This document shows positions 1-6,692 of a stretch of DNA of 13,011 nt, in pieces. Location: the NCBI GenBank assembly GCA_943328365.2, contig CALPZT020000014.1:1-13011 (forward strand). Reading direction: 5' to 3'. The stretch comes from Bifidobacterium breve (GTDB lineage: Bacteria; Actinomycetota; Actinomycetes; S36-B12). The position numbers and the translations under genes are program-made. The notes under the pieces were generated by a model, which saw nothing but the letters and a program-made list of their open reading frames with translations, had not been told where the DNA came from and searched no databases. The first letter of the stretch is position 1. Each line of letters begins with the position of its first letter.

Positions 1-665
1 CACTCGTAGAAGCCAGTGTCGTGGACGTAGGCCTCGGCCCGACCGCAGAGAATGGTGTTGACCTTCGCTCCGACTGATCCGACGTCGACGATCTCAACCC
101 CGAGGCCGAACACCCCGGAATCGGCAAGCCGCTTCGAGAGGATCTCAATTGCCGCAGCCAGGGAAGCCGGCGGCCGGGTGCGCGACGCAACCACTCTCAG
201 CGGCCGGTCGATCGGAAGAGCCCCCGGTTCGGAGACCTCATCGAGGACCGACCGCGTCATGCCCTGCGCGGGTAGATCGACGGTGCACGCCGAAAGGATC
301 AGGTTCTCTGGTTGCCACAGGGCCACGTGCACAGCGAAATCCTCGCGCGACTGCCCGAACTCCCAGGTGCCGTCGAGCGGGTCCACGATCCAGACTCGCT
401 CGGCCGTGAGCCTGCGGTCGTCATCTTCGGCTTCTTCGCTCAGGATCGCATCGTCCGGGCGATGCTCCGCAAGGGCGGCCGCGATCAGATTCTGGGCTTC
501 GCGATCGCCCTCCTTGCGCAGGCGATCGGCTCGATCCCTGTCCGCTGGATCGATGACCCCGAAGGACTCCCGCAGTTCGAGCAGCCGGGCTCCTGCCTCG
601 CGCGCGATCACCCGGGACAGTTCGGCATCGTTCAGCATCGGATGTGCGCCGGTCTCCATGGTCAT
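1..665 (-). CDS. cysQ: 3'(2'),5'-bisphosphate nucleotidase, CysQ-like, partial (C-terminus beyond left edge)
   Basis: Member of the Li+-sensitive, Mg2+-dependent inositol-monophosphatase superfamily. The family hydrolyses 3'-phosphoadenosine 5'-phosphate (PAP) to AMP, clearing the by-product of sulfate assimilation; some members also act on inositol phosphates. About 221 residues are visible and the frame is open at base 1, so roughly 50 residues of a usual 270 are missing. Metal-site motifs seen are KEGDREAQN (51-59), LSEEAEDD (75-82) and the signature WIVDPLDGTWEFG (92-104), with Asp95 and Asp98 as expected ligands. The sequences DDAILSEEA, RPP and AYVHDTGFYEW resemble mycobacterial CysQ (Rv2131c), recalled from memory. 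The start is ATG at 665; a second ATG at 659 is equally possible and neither has a strong Shine-Dalgarno. It begins 57 bases after the pth stop and is probably co-transcribed. A general inositol monophosphatase is the main alternative. Confidence 0.85.
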   Translation of the reverse strand, partial: MTMETGAHPMLNDAELSRVIAREAGARLLELRESFGVIDPADRDRADRLRKEGDREAQNLIAAALAEHRPDDAILSEEAEDDDRRLTAERVWIVDPLDGTWEFGQSREDFAVHVALWQPENLILSACTVDLPAQGMTRSVLDEVSEPGALPIDRPLRVVASRTRPPASLAAAIEILSKRLADSGVFGLGVEIVDVGSVGAKVNTILCGRAEAYVHDTGFYE

Positions 666-722
666 CTGCGTCCGTTCCGTCGTGTCGCGCTGGCGTCCGC
701 CAGCGTGGTGGTGAATCGTGCG

Positions 723-1301
723 TCAATCATTGAATGACTGCTGGGTGCGCTCGAGGCCATTGAGCACGAGCGACTCGACCGCCTGCTCAGCCCGCTCGGT
801 CACGAGCGGCAGCTCGGCTCGCTCGGCGGATCCGAAGCCCGACAGGACGTAGTCGGCTGGGTCCTGCCGGCCGGTCGGGCGTCCGATGCCCACCCGCACC
901 CGGAAGAAGTCACCGGTGCCGAGCGAGGATCGGATGCTTCGAAGACCGTTATGCCCATTGTCGCCCCCGCCGAACTTGATGCGCAGGCTGCCAAGCGGCA
1001 GATCCAGTTCGTCGTGCACGACAACGAGATGCGCCGCATCGACTCCGTAGAAGCCCATCAGTGCCTTGACTGGCCCGCCTGATTCGTTCATGAACAACAG
1101 CGGCTCGACGAGAACAACCGACTCACTCGAGCCCGGAGACCCGAAGCGGCCCTCAGCAGCGAGCGCCATCGCGCGCTTGTGCCGCGCGAGCTTGGATCCG
1201 ACCTGCGCCGCCAGCCCGTCAACCACGGCAAAGCCGATGTTGTGACGGGTGGCGGCGTACTTCGGGCCCGGGTTGCCGAGACCGGCGACGAGCCAGGTCA
1301 T
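723..1301 (-). CDS. pth: Peptidyl-tRNA hydrolase
   Basis: Cytosolic esterase that releases tRNA from prematurely dropped peptidyl-tRNA so that it can be recycled. The 192-residue product has the normal bacterial length. It shows the N-terminal motif GLGNPG (7-12), the catalytic His20 in TRHNIGF (18-24), FMNESG with Asn72 (70-75), HDELDLP with Asp97 (96-102) and GHNGLRS with Asn118 (116-122). All five active-site residues known from the E. coli enzyme are therefore present. One small oddity is VEPLLFMNESG, where family members usually have a Lys before the Pro; here it is Glu66. The ATG start is preceded by a purine-rich stretch containing GAGG about 5 bases upstream. The gene follows rplY by 55 bases and precedes cysQ, and the rplY-pth pairing is common in actinobacteria. 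Confidence 0.97.
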   Translation of the reverse strand: MTWLVAGLGNPGPKYAATRHNIGFAVVDGLAAQVGSKLARHKRAMALAAEGRFGSPGSSESVVLVEPLLFMNESGGPVKALMGFYGVDAAHLVVVHDELDLPLGSLRIKFGGGDNGHNGLRSIRSSLGTGDFFRVRVGIGRPTGRQDPADYVLSGFGSAERAELPLVTERAEQAVESLVLNGLERTQQSFND

Positions 1302-1356
1302 TGGCGCCTCGCCTCTTCAATCGTGAGTCAGCCGGCAATGATGGAGCGTTGGGTGG

Positions 1357-1887
1357 TCAGGCGCCTTCGGCCGGGGCCTCAGCAGTTGCCTCCGCCGCGT
1401 GGGCGTTGGCCTCGGAGTACTCCTCGGCCTTCTCGCGAACGTCGGAGAGCGCGTGATCAGCAGCGTCGGATGCGCTCTCGCCATGGGCGATCGCATCCTC
1501 CATCGCAGCGACAGCAGCGGCAGGATCCATGCCGGCCTCAGTCGCAGCGGCCTCGGTCGCTCGAATCGCATCGCCGATGGCGCCACGCTCGGCCGCCTCT
1601 TCCTTTGTGATGATGATGAGGTCAATGTGCTCGATGACCCGGCGAACCGGATCGCGCTGCACATCGCGTGGCTTTGCGGTGATGAGGGCACCTGCGTAGT
1701 CAATGGTGAACACGACACGGCTTGTACGGAGCGCGAGGCCTAGCTCATGGGCTGGGAGCGTCACGTGAACGAGTTCTGCGCCACTGCCGTAGATGACAGC
1801 CGGGATTTGGCCGGCGCGACGCAGCTTGCGTGCAGCACCCTTGCCGAATTCTGAGCGCGGGGAAGCGGTAATGGCAACAGCGGGCAC
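1357..1887 (-). CDS. rplY: 50S ribosomal protein L25 (Ctc-type N-domain with unusual Ala-rich tail)
   Basis: L25 binds 5S rRNA in the large ribosomal subunit. Residues 1-95 form a recognisable L25 domain: SEFGKGAARKLRRAGQIPAVIYG (12-34) is the conserved RNA-binding start, and DVQRDPVRRVIEHIDL (75-90) is the conserved end. The proteins usual in actinobacteria continue with a beta-rich C-terminal (TL5/CTC) domain of about 90-100 residues. Here residues 96-176 are instead Ala/Glu-rich and look alpha-helical, ending in an acidic low-complexity tail, and I see none of the usual C-domain motifs. The start was set at GTG 1887 because AAGGAG at 1895-1900 is 7 bases upstream of it. An in-frame ATG at 1893 lies only 1 base from that sequence, and longer extensions add residues not typical of L25. 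It lies between prs (129-base gap) and pth (55-base gap). Confidence 0.93.
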   Translation of the reverse strand: MPAVAITASPRSEFGKGAARKLRRAGQIPAVIYGSGAELVHVTLPAHELGLALRTSRVVFTIDYAGALITAKPRDVQRDPVRRVIEHIDLIIITKEEAAERGAIGDAIRATEAAATEAGMDPAAAVAAMEDAIAHGESASDAADHALSDVREKAEEYSEANAHAAEATAEAPAEGA

Positions 1888-1894
1888 GAGCATT

Positions 1895-1900
1895 CTCCTT
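1895..1900 (-). promoter_or_regulatory. Shine-Dalgarno AAGGAG that decides the rplY start
   Basis: AAGGAG on the minus strand lies 7 bases before GTG at 1887 and only 1 base before the in-frame ATG at 1893. Normal spacing favours the GTG, which also gives an N-terminus matching the L25 family. Confidence 0.65.
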
Positions 1901-1953
1901 GTACGTCGGTCAACCTCGGCGAAGCGCGTCGGGCGCCGACCACGTCGATCACG

Positions 1954-1975
1954 GTGCACCATCGAACTGGTGGCA
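1954..1975 (-). other. Imperfect hairpin in the prs-rplY intergenic leader
   Basis: CACCA (1957-1961) and TGGTG (1968-1972) are inverted with a 6-base loop, and the flanks GTG and CAC extend the pairing with a bulge. It lies about 70 bases upstream of the rplY start in a 129-base gap. It could be a leader structure or chance, since stems this short are frequent in GC-rich DNA. I see no clear promoter in the gap. Confidence 0.2.
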
Positions 1976-2016
1976 CACCCTCGCCGAGGAGTTGGCCGAA
2001 GTCTACCCCCGATAAC

Positions 2017-3015
2017 TCAGTGCGAGGACGCCCCCCCGACAGGAGCATCCTCGAACATGCTCGTCACCGAGCCGTCGGTGAAGACCTCGTTGATCGCGGT
2101 CGCGAGAATCGGCGCGATTGACAGGATCGTCAGCTTCGGGAATCGCTTCTCCTCCGGGATCGGAAGGGTGCTCGTAACGACCACTTCAGAGATGCGGGAG
2201 TTCTGCAGCCGCTCACGGGCCGGGTCGCTGAGGATGCCGTGCGTTGCCACGACAATGACGTCGGCAGCCCCATTGTCGAACAGGGTTTCGGCCGCCTTCA
2301 CGATGGTGCCTCCGGTGTCGATCATGTCGTCGACGACGACGCAGACCCGATCCCGCACATCGCCGACAACCTCGAGCACCCGCACCTGATTGGGGATGTC
2401 AGGATCGCGTCGCTTGTGGATGATGGCGAGGGGGGCGCCGAGGACATCTGTCCAGCGCTCGGCGACCCGAACCCGGCCGGCATCTGGTGACACGACCGTG
2501 ATGCGGTGGTCCTCGACCTTGTTGGCAACATACGAGGCGAGCAGCGGCAGCGAGAAGAGGTGGTCGACGGGGCCGTCGAAGAAGCCCTGAATCTGCGAGG
2601 TGTGCAGATCAACCGACATGAGTCGGTCGGCGCCGGCGGTCTTGAAGAGATCGGCCATGAGCCTGGCAGAGATCGGCTCGCGGCCGCGGTGCTTCTTGTC
2701 CTGTCGCGCATAGCCGTAGAAGGGAGCGATGACGGTGATGCGCTTGGCCGATGCGCGCTTCAGCGCGTCAACCATGATGAGCTGCTCCATGATCCACTTG
2801 TTGATCGGCGTCGTGTGACTCTGCAGGACGAACGCATCGCACCCACGCACTGACTCCTGGAATCGCACGAAGATCTCGCCGTTCGCGAAGTCGTAGGCGA
2901 GGGTCGGTGACAGCGGAATGCCGAGGCGCTCCGCGACTTCATTCGCGAGCTCGGGGTGCGAGCGCCCGGCAAGGAGCACCAGCCGCTTCTGCGTTGGGAC
3001 AACGAGCTCGGTCAA
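2017..3015 (-). CDS. prs: Ribose-phosphate pyrophosphokinase (PRPP synthetase)
   Basis: Class I PRPP synthetase, which transfers pyrophosphate from ATP to ribose 5-phosphate to give PRPP for purine, pyrimidine, NAD, His and Trp synthesis. The 332-residue product has the family length. Visible motifs are DFANGEIFVRFQESVRG (42-58), the catalytic flexible-loop region YARQDKKHRGREP (101-113), VDLHTSQIQGFF (134-145) and the PRPP-binding signature VVVDDMIDTGGT (225-236). The start chosen is TTG at 3015, overlapping the glmU stop as TTGA, because AGGAGG precedes it by 4 bases and the resulting N-terminus (MTELVVPTQKRLVLLAGRSH) matches actinobacterial homologues. The same frame stays open 37 codons further into glmU, but that extension encodes nothing like Prs. 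The overlap implies translational coupling with glmU. A run of seven C (2032-2038) lies just before the stop and could be slip-prone, but the frame is intact. Confidence 0.97.
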   Translation of the reverse strand: MTELVVPTQKRLVLLAGRSHPELANEVAERLGIPLSPTLAYDFANGEIFVRFQESVRGCDAFVLQSHTTPINKWIMEQLIMVDALKRASAKRITVIAPFYGYARQDKKHRGREPISARLMADLFKTAGADRLMSVDLHTSQIQGFFDGPVDHLFSLPLLASYVANKVEDHRITVVSPDAGRVRVAERWTDVLGAPLAIIHKRRDPDIPNQVRVLEVVGDVRDRVCVVVDDMIDTGGTIVKAAETLFDNGAADVIVVATHGILSDPARERLQNSRISEVVVTSTLPIPEEKRFPKLTILSIAPILATAINEVFTDGSVTSMFEDAPVGGASSH

Positions 3016-4502
3016 CGGTCCTCCTGGGCTTCGTTCGCTGCATTCATCTGGGCTGGTGATGAAGATGTTGTCGCGGCCGCAGCCGAGGCCGCTGACGCCG
3101 TGCCGGGGCGGCGGCGCAGGACCCACTCGAGAATATTTCGCTGGCGAGCACGACCAACGGCCATCGCTCCAGGGGGCACGTCGTCGGTGATCACCGAGCC
3201 TGCCGCCGTGTAGGCACCATCGCCGATGGTGACGGGAGCGACGAGCATGGTGTCGCTGCCGATGCGCACGTGATCACCGACAACGGTTCGATGCTTCGCG
3301 ACACCGTCGTAGTTCACGAACACGGTCGATGCCCCGATGTTGGAGCCGATTCCGATCTCGGCGTCGCCGACATACGACAGGTGCGGGACCTTCGAGCCAT
3401 TGCCGACGGTCGAGTTCTTGATCTCGACGTACGCCCCAGCCTTCGAGTCGTCACCGAGCACCGTTCCGGGGCGCAGGTACGTGAAGGGACCGATCGAGGC
3501 ACGCGCTCCGATGACGGCCAGCTCCGCCCAGGTGTGAATGACGGACGCATCCGCGCCGACCTCGCAGGAGATGAGCGTGCTGCCCGGACCGATACTCGCA
3601 CCGGCCGCCACGGAGGTGGGGCCGCGCAGCGTCGAGTTCGGCAGGATTCGGGCATCGGGCTCGATCTCGACATCGACATCGAGCCATGTCGTCGCCGAAT
3701 CGAGGATCGCGACGCCGTCGCGCATCCATCGGGCATTGATGCGATCGCGCATGATCGCCGCTGCCTGCGCGAGCTGGTGGCGGTCGTTCACGCCGAGGAT
3801 CTCGGCATCGTCGGCGCACATCGATGCCGCGACCGGCCGATCGTCAGCGCGCAGCAGCCCGACAACATCGGTGAGGTACTCCTCGGCCTGCGCGTTATCG
3901 GTGGTCACCCGGCCGAGCATGAGACGCAGCGCGTCGGCCGCGAATGCGTACATGCCCGAGTTCACCTCGGTGACATCGAGCTCATTGAGGCTGGCGTCCT
4001 TGTGCTCGACGATCCGATGCACGGCGCCCGAGGCATCGCGGATGACTCGGCCGTAGCCGGTTGGGTCGGCAAGTTGCGCCGTGAGCACAGTCGCGGACGC
4101 TGACGCCGAGGAGTGGTCAGTCATGAGCGCGACGAGGGTGGAGCCGGTGAGGAGCGGGGTATCACCGGTGAGCACGACAACCGGGCCGGAGGCAAGGTCG
4201 ACTCCTCGAACGTCGAGCTCGTCGAGCGCGACCCGAACCGCGTGCCCAGTACCGCGCTGCTCCTCCTGAACGACCGTGATAGCCCAGGGGGCGATTTCGT
4301 TCACGTGCTCGATGACGAGATCTCGGCCGTGGCCGACCACCACCACTAGGTGCAGAGGCTCAAGCGTGGAGGCGGCCTCGATGACGTGACCGACGAGCGA
4401 GCGGCCGGCGACCGAGTGCAGCACCTTCGGGGTCGCCGATCGCATGCGCTTGCCCTCGCCTGCAGCGAGGATGACAACGACAGAGGGGCGATTCACGGGC
4501 AC
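3012..4502 (-). CDS. glmU: Bifunctional glucosamine-1-phosphate acetyltransferase / UDP-GlcNAc pyrophosphorylase
   Basis: Cytosolic enzyme that acetylates glucosamine 1-phosphate and then couples it to UTP, giving UDP-GlcNAc for peptidoglycan and other glycans. The 496-residue product is near the actinobacterial length. The N-terminal uridylyltransferase domain has ILAAGEGKRMRS (11-22; the usual Thr of GxGTRM is Lys), EEQRGTGHAV, LTGDTPLL and EVNSGMYAF. The C-terminal left-handed beta-helix acetyltransferase has the hexapeptide repeats, KNSTVGNGSKVPHLSYVGD with the expected catalytic His, GASTVFVNYDG and APVTIGDGAYTAAGS. The last 30 or so residues are a low-complexity Ala/Ser/Thr tail, as in mycobacterial GlmU. 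The start is GTG at 4502; a second GTG at 4496 has better spacing from the GGGTGG upstream. Its stop overlaps the prs start. Confidence 0.97.
   Translation of the reverse strand: MPVNRPSVVVILAAGEGKRMRSATPKVLHSVAGRSLVGHVIEAASTLEPLHLVVVVGHGRDLVIEHVNEIAPWAITVVQEEQRGTGHAVRVALDELDVRGVDLASGPVVVLTGDTPLLTGSTLVALMTDHSSASASATVLTAQLADPTGYGRVIRDASGAVHRIVEHKDASLNELDVTEVNSGMYAFAADALRLMLGRVTTDNAQAEEYLTDVVGLLRADDRPVAASMCADDAEILGVNDRHQLAQAAAIMRDRINARWMRDGVAILDSATTWLDVDVEIEPDARILPNSTLRGPTSVAAGASIGPGSTLISCEVGADASVIHTWAELAVIGARASIGPFTYLRPGTVLGDDSKAGAYVEIKNSTVGNGSKVPHLSYVGDAEIGIGSNIGASTVFVNYDGVAKHRTVVGDHVRIGSDTMLVAPVTIGDGAYTAAGSVITDDVPPGAMAVGRARQRNILEWVLRRRPGTASAASAAAATTSSSPAQMNAANEAQEDR
3020..3025 (-). promoter_or_regulatory. 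Shine-Dalgarno AGGAGG for the TTG start of prs
   Basis: A perfect AGGAGG lies within the last codons of glmU, 4 bases before the TTG at 3015. Spacing is slightly short, but there is no better start nearby and the protein start fits the family. Confidence 0.6.
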
Positions 4503-4553
4503 TGGCCACCCTTTCGGGCCGTGGTCGGACGGACGAGCATGCCGGACGGGGGA

Positions 4554-4580
4554 ACTCTACCGCTGACTGCGGGATGTCCA
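4554..4580 (-). promoter_or_regulatory. Candidate promoter for the glmU-prs cluster
   Basis: Minus-strand TGGACA (4575-4580) and TAGAGT (4554-4559) resemble sigma-70-family -35 and -10 boxes, but the spacer is only 15 bases, shorter than the preferred 17. It lies about 50 bases upstream of glmU in the 138-base gap after the preceding gene, which is where a promoter would be expected. It was judged by eye only. Confidence 0.35.
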
Positions 4581-4618
4581 CGCCATCGAACCGCCCCGGC
4601 GGCTCGCGCGCGACCCGA

Positions 4619-4631
4619 CACGTTCAACGTG
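4619..4631. repeat. 13-base perfect palindrome CACGTTCAACGTG
   Basis: Two 6-base arms around a single central C, starting 9 bases after the stop of the glycine-rich protein gene and about 40 bases upstream of the candidate glmU promoter. The loop is too small for a good terminator hairpin and no T-run follows, so a protein-binding site is more likely if it has any role. Chance occurrence is possible. Confidence 0.3.
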
Positions 4632-4640
4632 ACGACACGA

Positions 4641-6692
4641 TCAGTTGCCTGCGGAATGGCGACTGACGGGCACGAGTTCCCAGATGGCGCCAACCGGCCG
4701 ATAGACACGGGTTATGGCGAGAGGGATCCCACCTTTGGGGGCTGTTGACCGCCAAAGGATGGTGACGACACCCGCTTCAGGTGCTGGACGGACGGTCACT
4801 CGGCCACGCTGCGTCCGAGTCACGGTCAACGTGTCAGCGCCTCCTTCCGCGATGGCCTGCGCATCAACGCGGCCACCCCACTCGGAGTACGTGGGTTCCG
4901 CCAGGATCACCGTCGGCCGGCTTGAGCTCAGCCGTTGCGGGGGAACGATTCGTGGGCCACGAGATCCGGTCGTTCGGAAGCCTGACCAAGCACCGGTGAC
5001 AACTCCGAAGGATGACGTGGCTCTCAACGCATACCGCCAACCCGTATCGGCAGGCAAGGCCATGAATTGGCAGGTCGCCCGATCTCCCGAGACCGTTGCC
5101 GGGATCTCGGTAAGAGTTTCAGGAGCCGACTCGGGGGCGATGAGGCATACGACCACGACACCCGCATCAACCGAGGACACCGAACCCATTCCGACTGCCG
5201 ACGCGCGACCGACGGACGACGCCGGACCGGTGGCGACCGTAGGGGGCTTGCCTGACGGAGCTGAGCCCGTCTGGGCCGAACTCGGCGTCACGATTGGCGC
5301 CTCGATCGGCGCAGCCCCGCCGCCTGAGCCCCCGGCGGACGTCGTGAATGCAGATGGAACGCCCGAACTTCCGGTTCCGTCAGCATCGGTGGCGAACACG
5401 TCGAACCAGTAGGTCGTGCCGGCACTCAGGCCAGCGGCGCTGCAGCTGACGGGGGCGTTCGCGGCCGATGGGCCCGCAGTCGCCGGGGCGGCTGCTAGTC
5501 GGGTTCCGCTCACGACTCCAGAGGACGCCAAGGCAATACGGCAGTAGATGTCGGTCACCGGCTGACCGGTGGCCGTGACCGTCCCGCCGAGGACTGCGGC
5601 ATCTGCCGTGATCGATGTTGCCGAGCCCGCAGACGTGAACGGGGCTCCAAGCGCAACCGTGCCCGCAAAGGCGGACACGGATCGAGTGCCGGCTGCATCG
5701 GTTGCCGCGATGTCGAATGCATAGGCTCCGGGTGTCGTCTGGGAGGGGGTTCCGCTCAGCACGCCGGTCGTCGGATTCAAGGTCAGGCCGGCTGGCAGCG
5801 CTCCACTCGAGACCGACCAGGTGACTGGTGACGGGTAGGGGGCACTACCGCCCGGATTGAATGCCTTCGCTGACAGGGCGTGCGAAAGTGGGAGTCCGGT
5901 GAGGATCGTGCTGGGAATGACACCGATGATCTCGATGATGAGCGCGCACGAGTAGCCGACCGTGTGCCCTCCAGCCGTGACTGATGCCGACGTCAGCAGC
6001 GTGGTCGACGAAGCGCCTGACCCTCCGCCGCCCCCGCCGCCCGTGCCGGCGCTGCCGCCGCCTCCTCCTCCTCCGCCAGCGACGCCTACCGAACCGCCAG
6101 GGCCGCCGCTGCCCCCGGCACCGGCAACGCCGCCCGCAGCGCCGCCTGGTCCACCTGCTCCACCTGCGCCGGAGGAGCCCGCGGAGCCGCTGAGCGTGCT
6201 CGCATCGGCGCCGGCCCCGCCCGATCCGGAACTACCCGGTGCGCCGCCGCCGCCGCCGCCAGCCGCCACGCCCGCCTCCGTGTGAGGGCTGCTCGAGGTT
6301 GCGCCTGCGGAGACAAAGGACCGTCCACCGCCGCCGCCACCGTTGACCGCGCCAGCCCCTCCGTCAGGGGAGCCACCCGGGCCCGCCGGATTGCCGGATG
6401 CCCCTCCCACCAAGGTCAGGTGGCGATTGGCTCCGAGGGTGAGCAAGCCCGATACGAGCGCTCCGCTGCCACCGGCTCCTGCACCGGATCCAGATCCACT
6501 GGCCCCCAGTCCACCATGCAGCTGAAGCCTGGCAGCCACGGCCTCAGTCGGCGCATCCGAGGACTCGTTCGCACCACCGCCAACGCACCACCACCCTGTC
6601 GGCGGCCCATCAGCAGCCGCCGATGGTGGCGGCGCATGACCCCAGGCCAGGACCGTAATGATGGCGAACGCCGTGGCACGAACACCGCGCAT
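4641..6692 (-). CDS. Secreted glycine-rich protein with He_PIG-type Ig domain
   Basis: No characterised homologue is recognised. The 683-residue product starts with a signal peptide (MRGVRATAFAIITVLAWG, likely cut near AAA-27). Residues 60-230 are extremely Gly/Ala/Ser-rich with several runs of six to eight Gly and short motifs such as GGGGGGRSFVSAG, as in bacterial glycine-rich domains. Residues about 263-347 are a putative Ig domain of the He_PIG type (ALPAGLTLNPTTGVLSGTP is its hallmark). Two related domains follow, about 375-453 and 510-575, each with one Cys pair (384/417, 516/541) and a W-x-[FY]-x3-A-T core. The C-terminus (590-683) is unrecognised and has no LPXTG anchor. The ATG at 6692 overlaps the upstream gene's stop as TGATG, so the two are probably co-translated; a longer reading from 6755 would destroy the signal peptide. 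It is exported, and a surface or matrix role is only inference. Confidence 0.85.
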   Translation of the reverse strand: MRGVRATAFAIITVLAWGHAPPPSAAADGPPTGWWCVGGGANESSDAPTEAVAARLQLHGGLGASGSGSGAGAGGSGALVSGLLTLGANRHLTLVGGASGNPAGPGGSPDGGAGAVNGGGGGGRSFVSAGATSSSPHTEAGVAAGGGGGGAPGSSGSGGAGADASTLSGSAGSSGAGGAGGPGGAAGGVAGAGGSGGPGGSVGVAGGGGGGGGSAGTGGGGGGGSGASSTTLLTSASVTAGGHTVGYSCALIIEIIGVIPSTILTGLPLSHALSAKAFNPGGSAPYPSPVTWSVSSGALPAGLTLNPTTGVLSGTPSQTTPGAYAFDIAATDAAGTRSVSAFAGTVALGAPFTSAGSATSITADAAVLGGTVTATGQPVTDIYCRIALASSGVVSGTRLAAAPATAGPSAANAPVSCSAAGLSAGTTYWFDVFATDADGTGSSGVPSAFTTSAGGSGGGAAPIEAPIVTPSSAQTGSAPSGKPPTVATGPASSVGRASAVGMGSVSSVDAGVVVVCLIAPESAPETLTEIPATVSGDRATCQFMALPADTGWRYALRATSSFGVVTGAWSGFRTTGSRGPRIVPPQRLSSSRPTVILAEPTYSEWGGRVDAQAIAEGGADTLTVTRTQRGRVTVRPAPEAGVVTILWRSTAPKGGIPLAITRVYRPVGAIWELVPVSRHSAGN

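Noticed and set aside
312..737. Plus-strand frame of 141 codons opposite cysQ
   Set aside because: The minus strand carries the CysQ signature motifs over the same bases; the plus frame has none.
3270..4103. Plus-strand open frame of 277 codons opposite glmU
   Set aside because: Its composition (Arg/Asp/Val-rich) reflects the reverse complement of glmU codons, with no recognisable motif.
4565..4615. GC-rich CCGCC/GGCGG stem as a terminator for the secreted-protein pair
   Set aside because: The stem is only 4-5 bp with a tiny loop and no T-run, so it is not distinguishable from GC-rich background.
5962..6285. Plus-strand Pro-rich frame of 107 codons
   Set aside because: Gly codons read in reverse give Pro, so this is the shadow of the glycine-rich domain on the minus strand.
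6000..6300. Tandem DNA repeat or CRISPR-like array
   Set aside because: The repetitiveness comes from short Gly/Ala/Ser codon runs of irregular length; there are no constant repeats separated by unique spacers.
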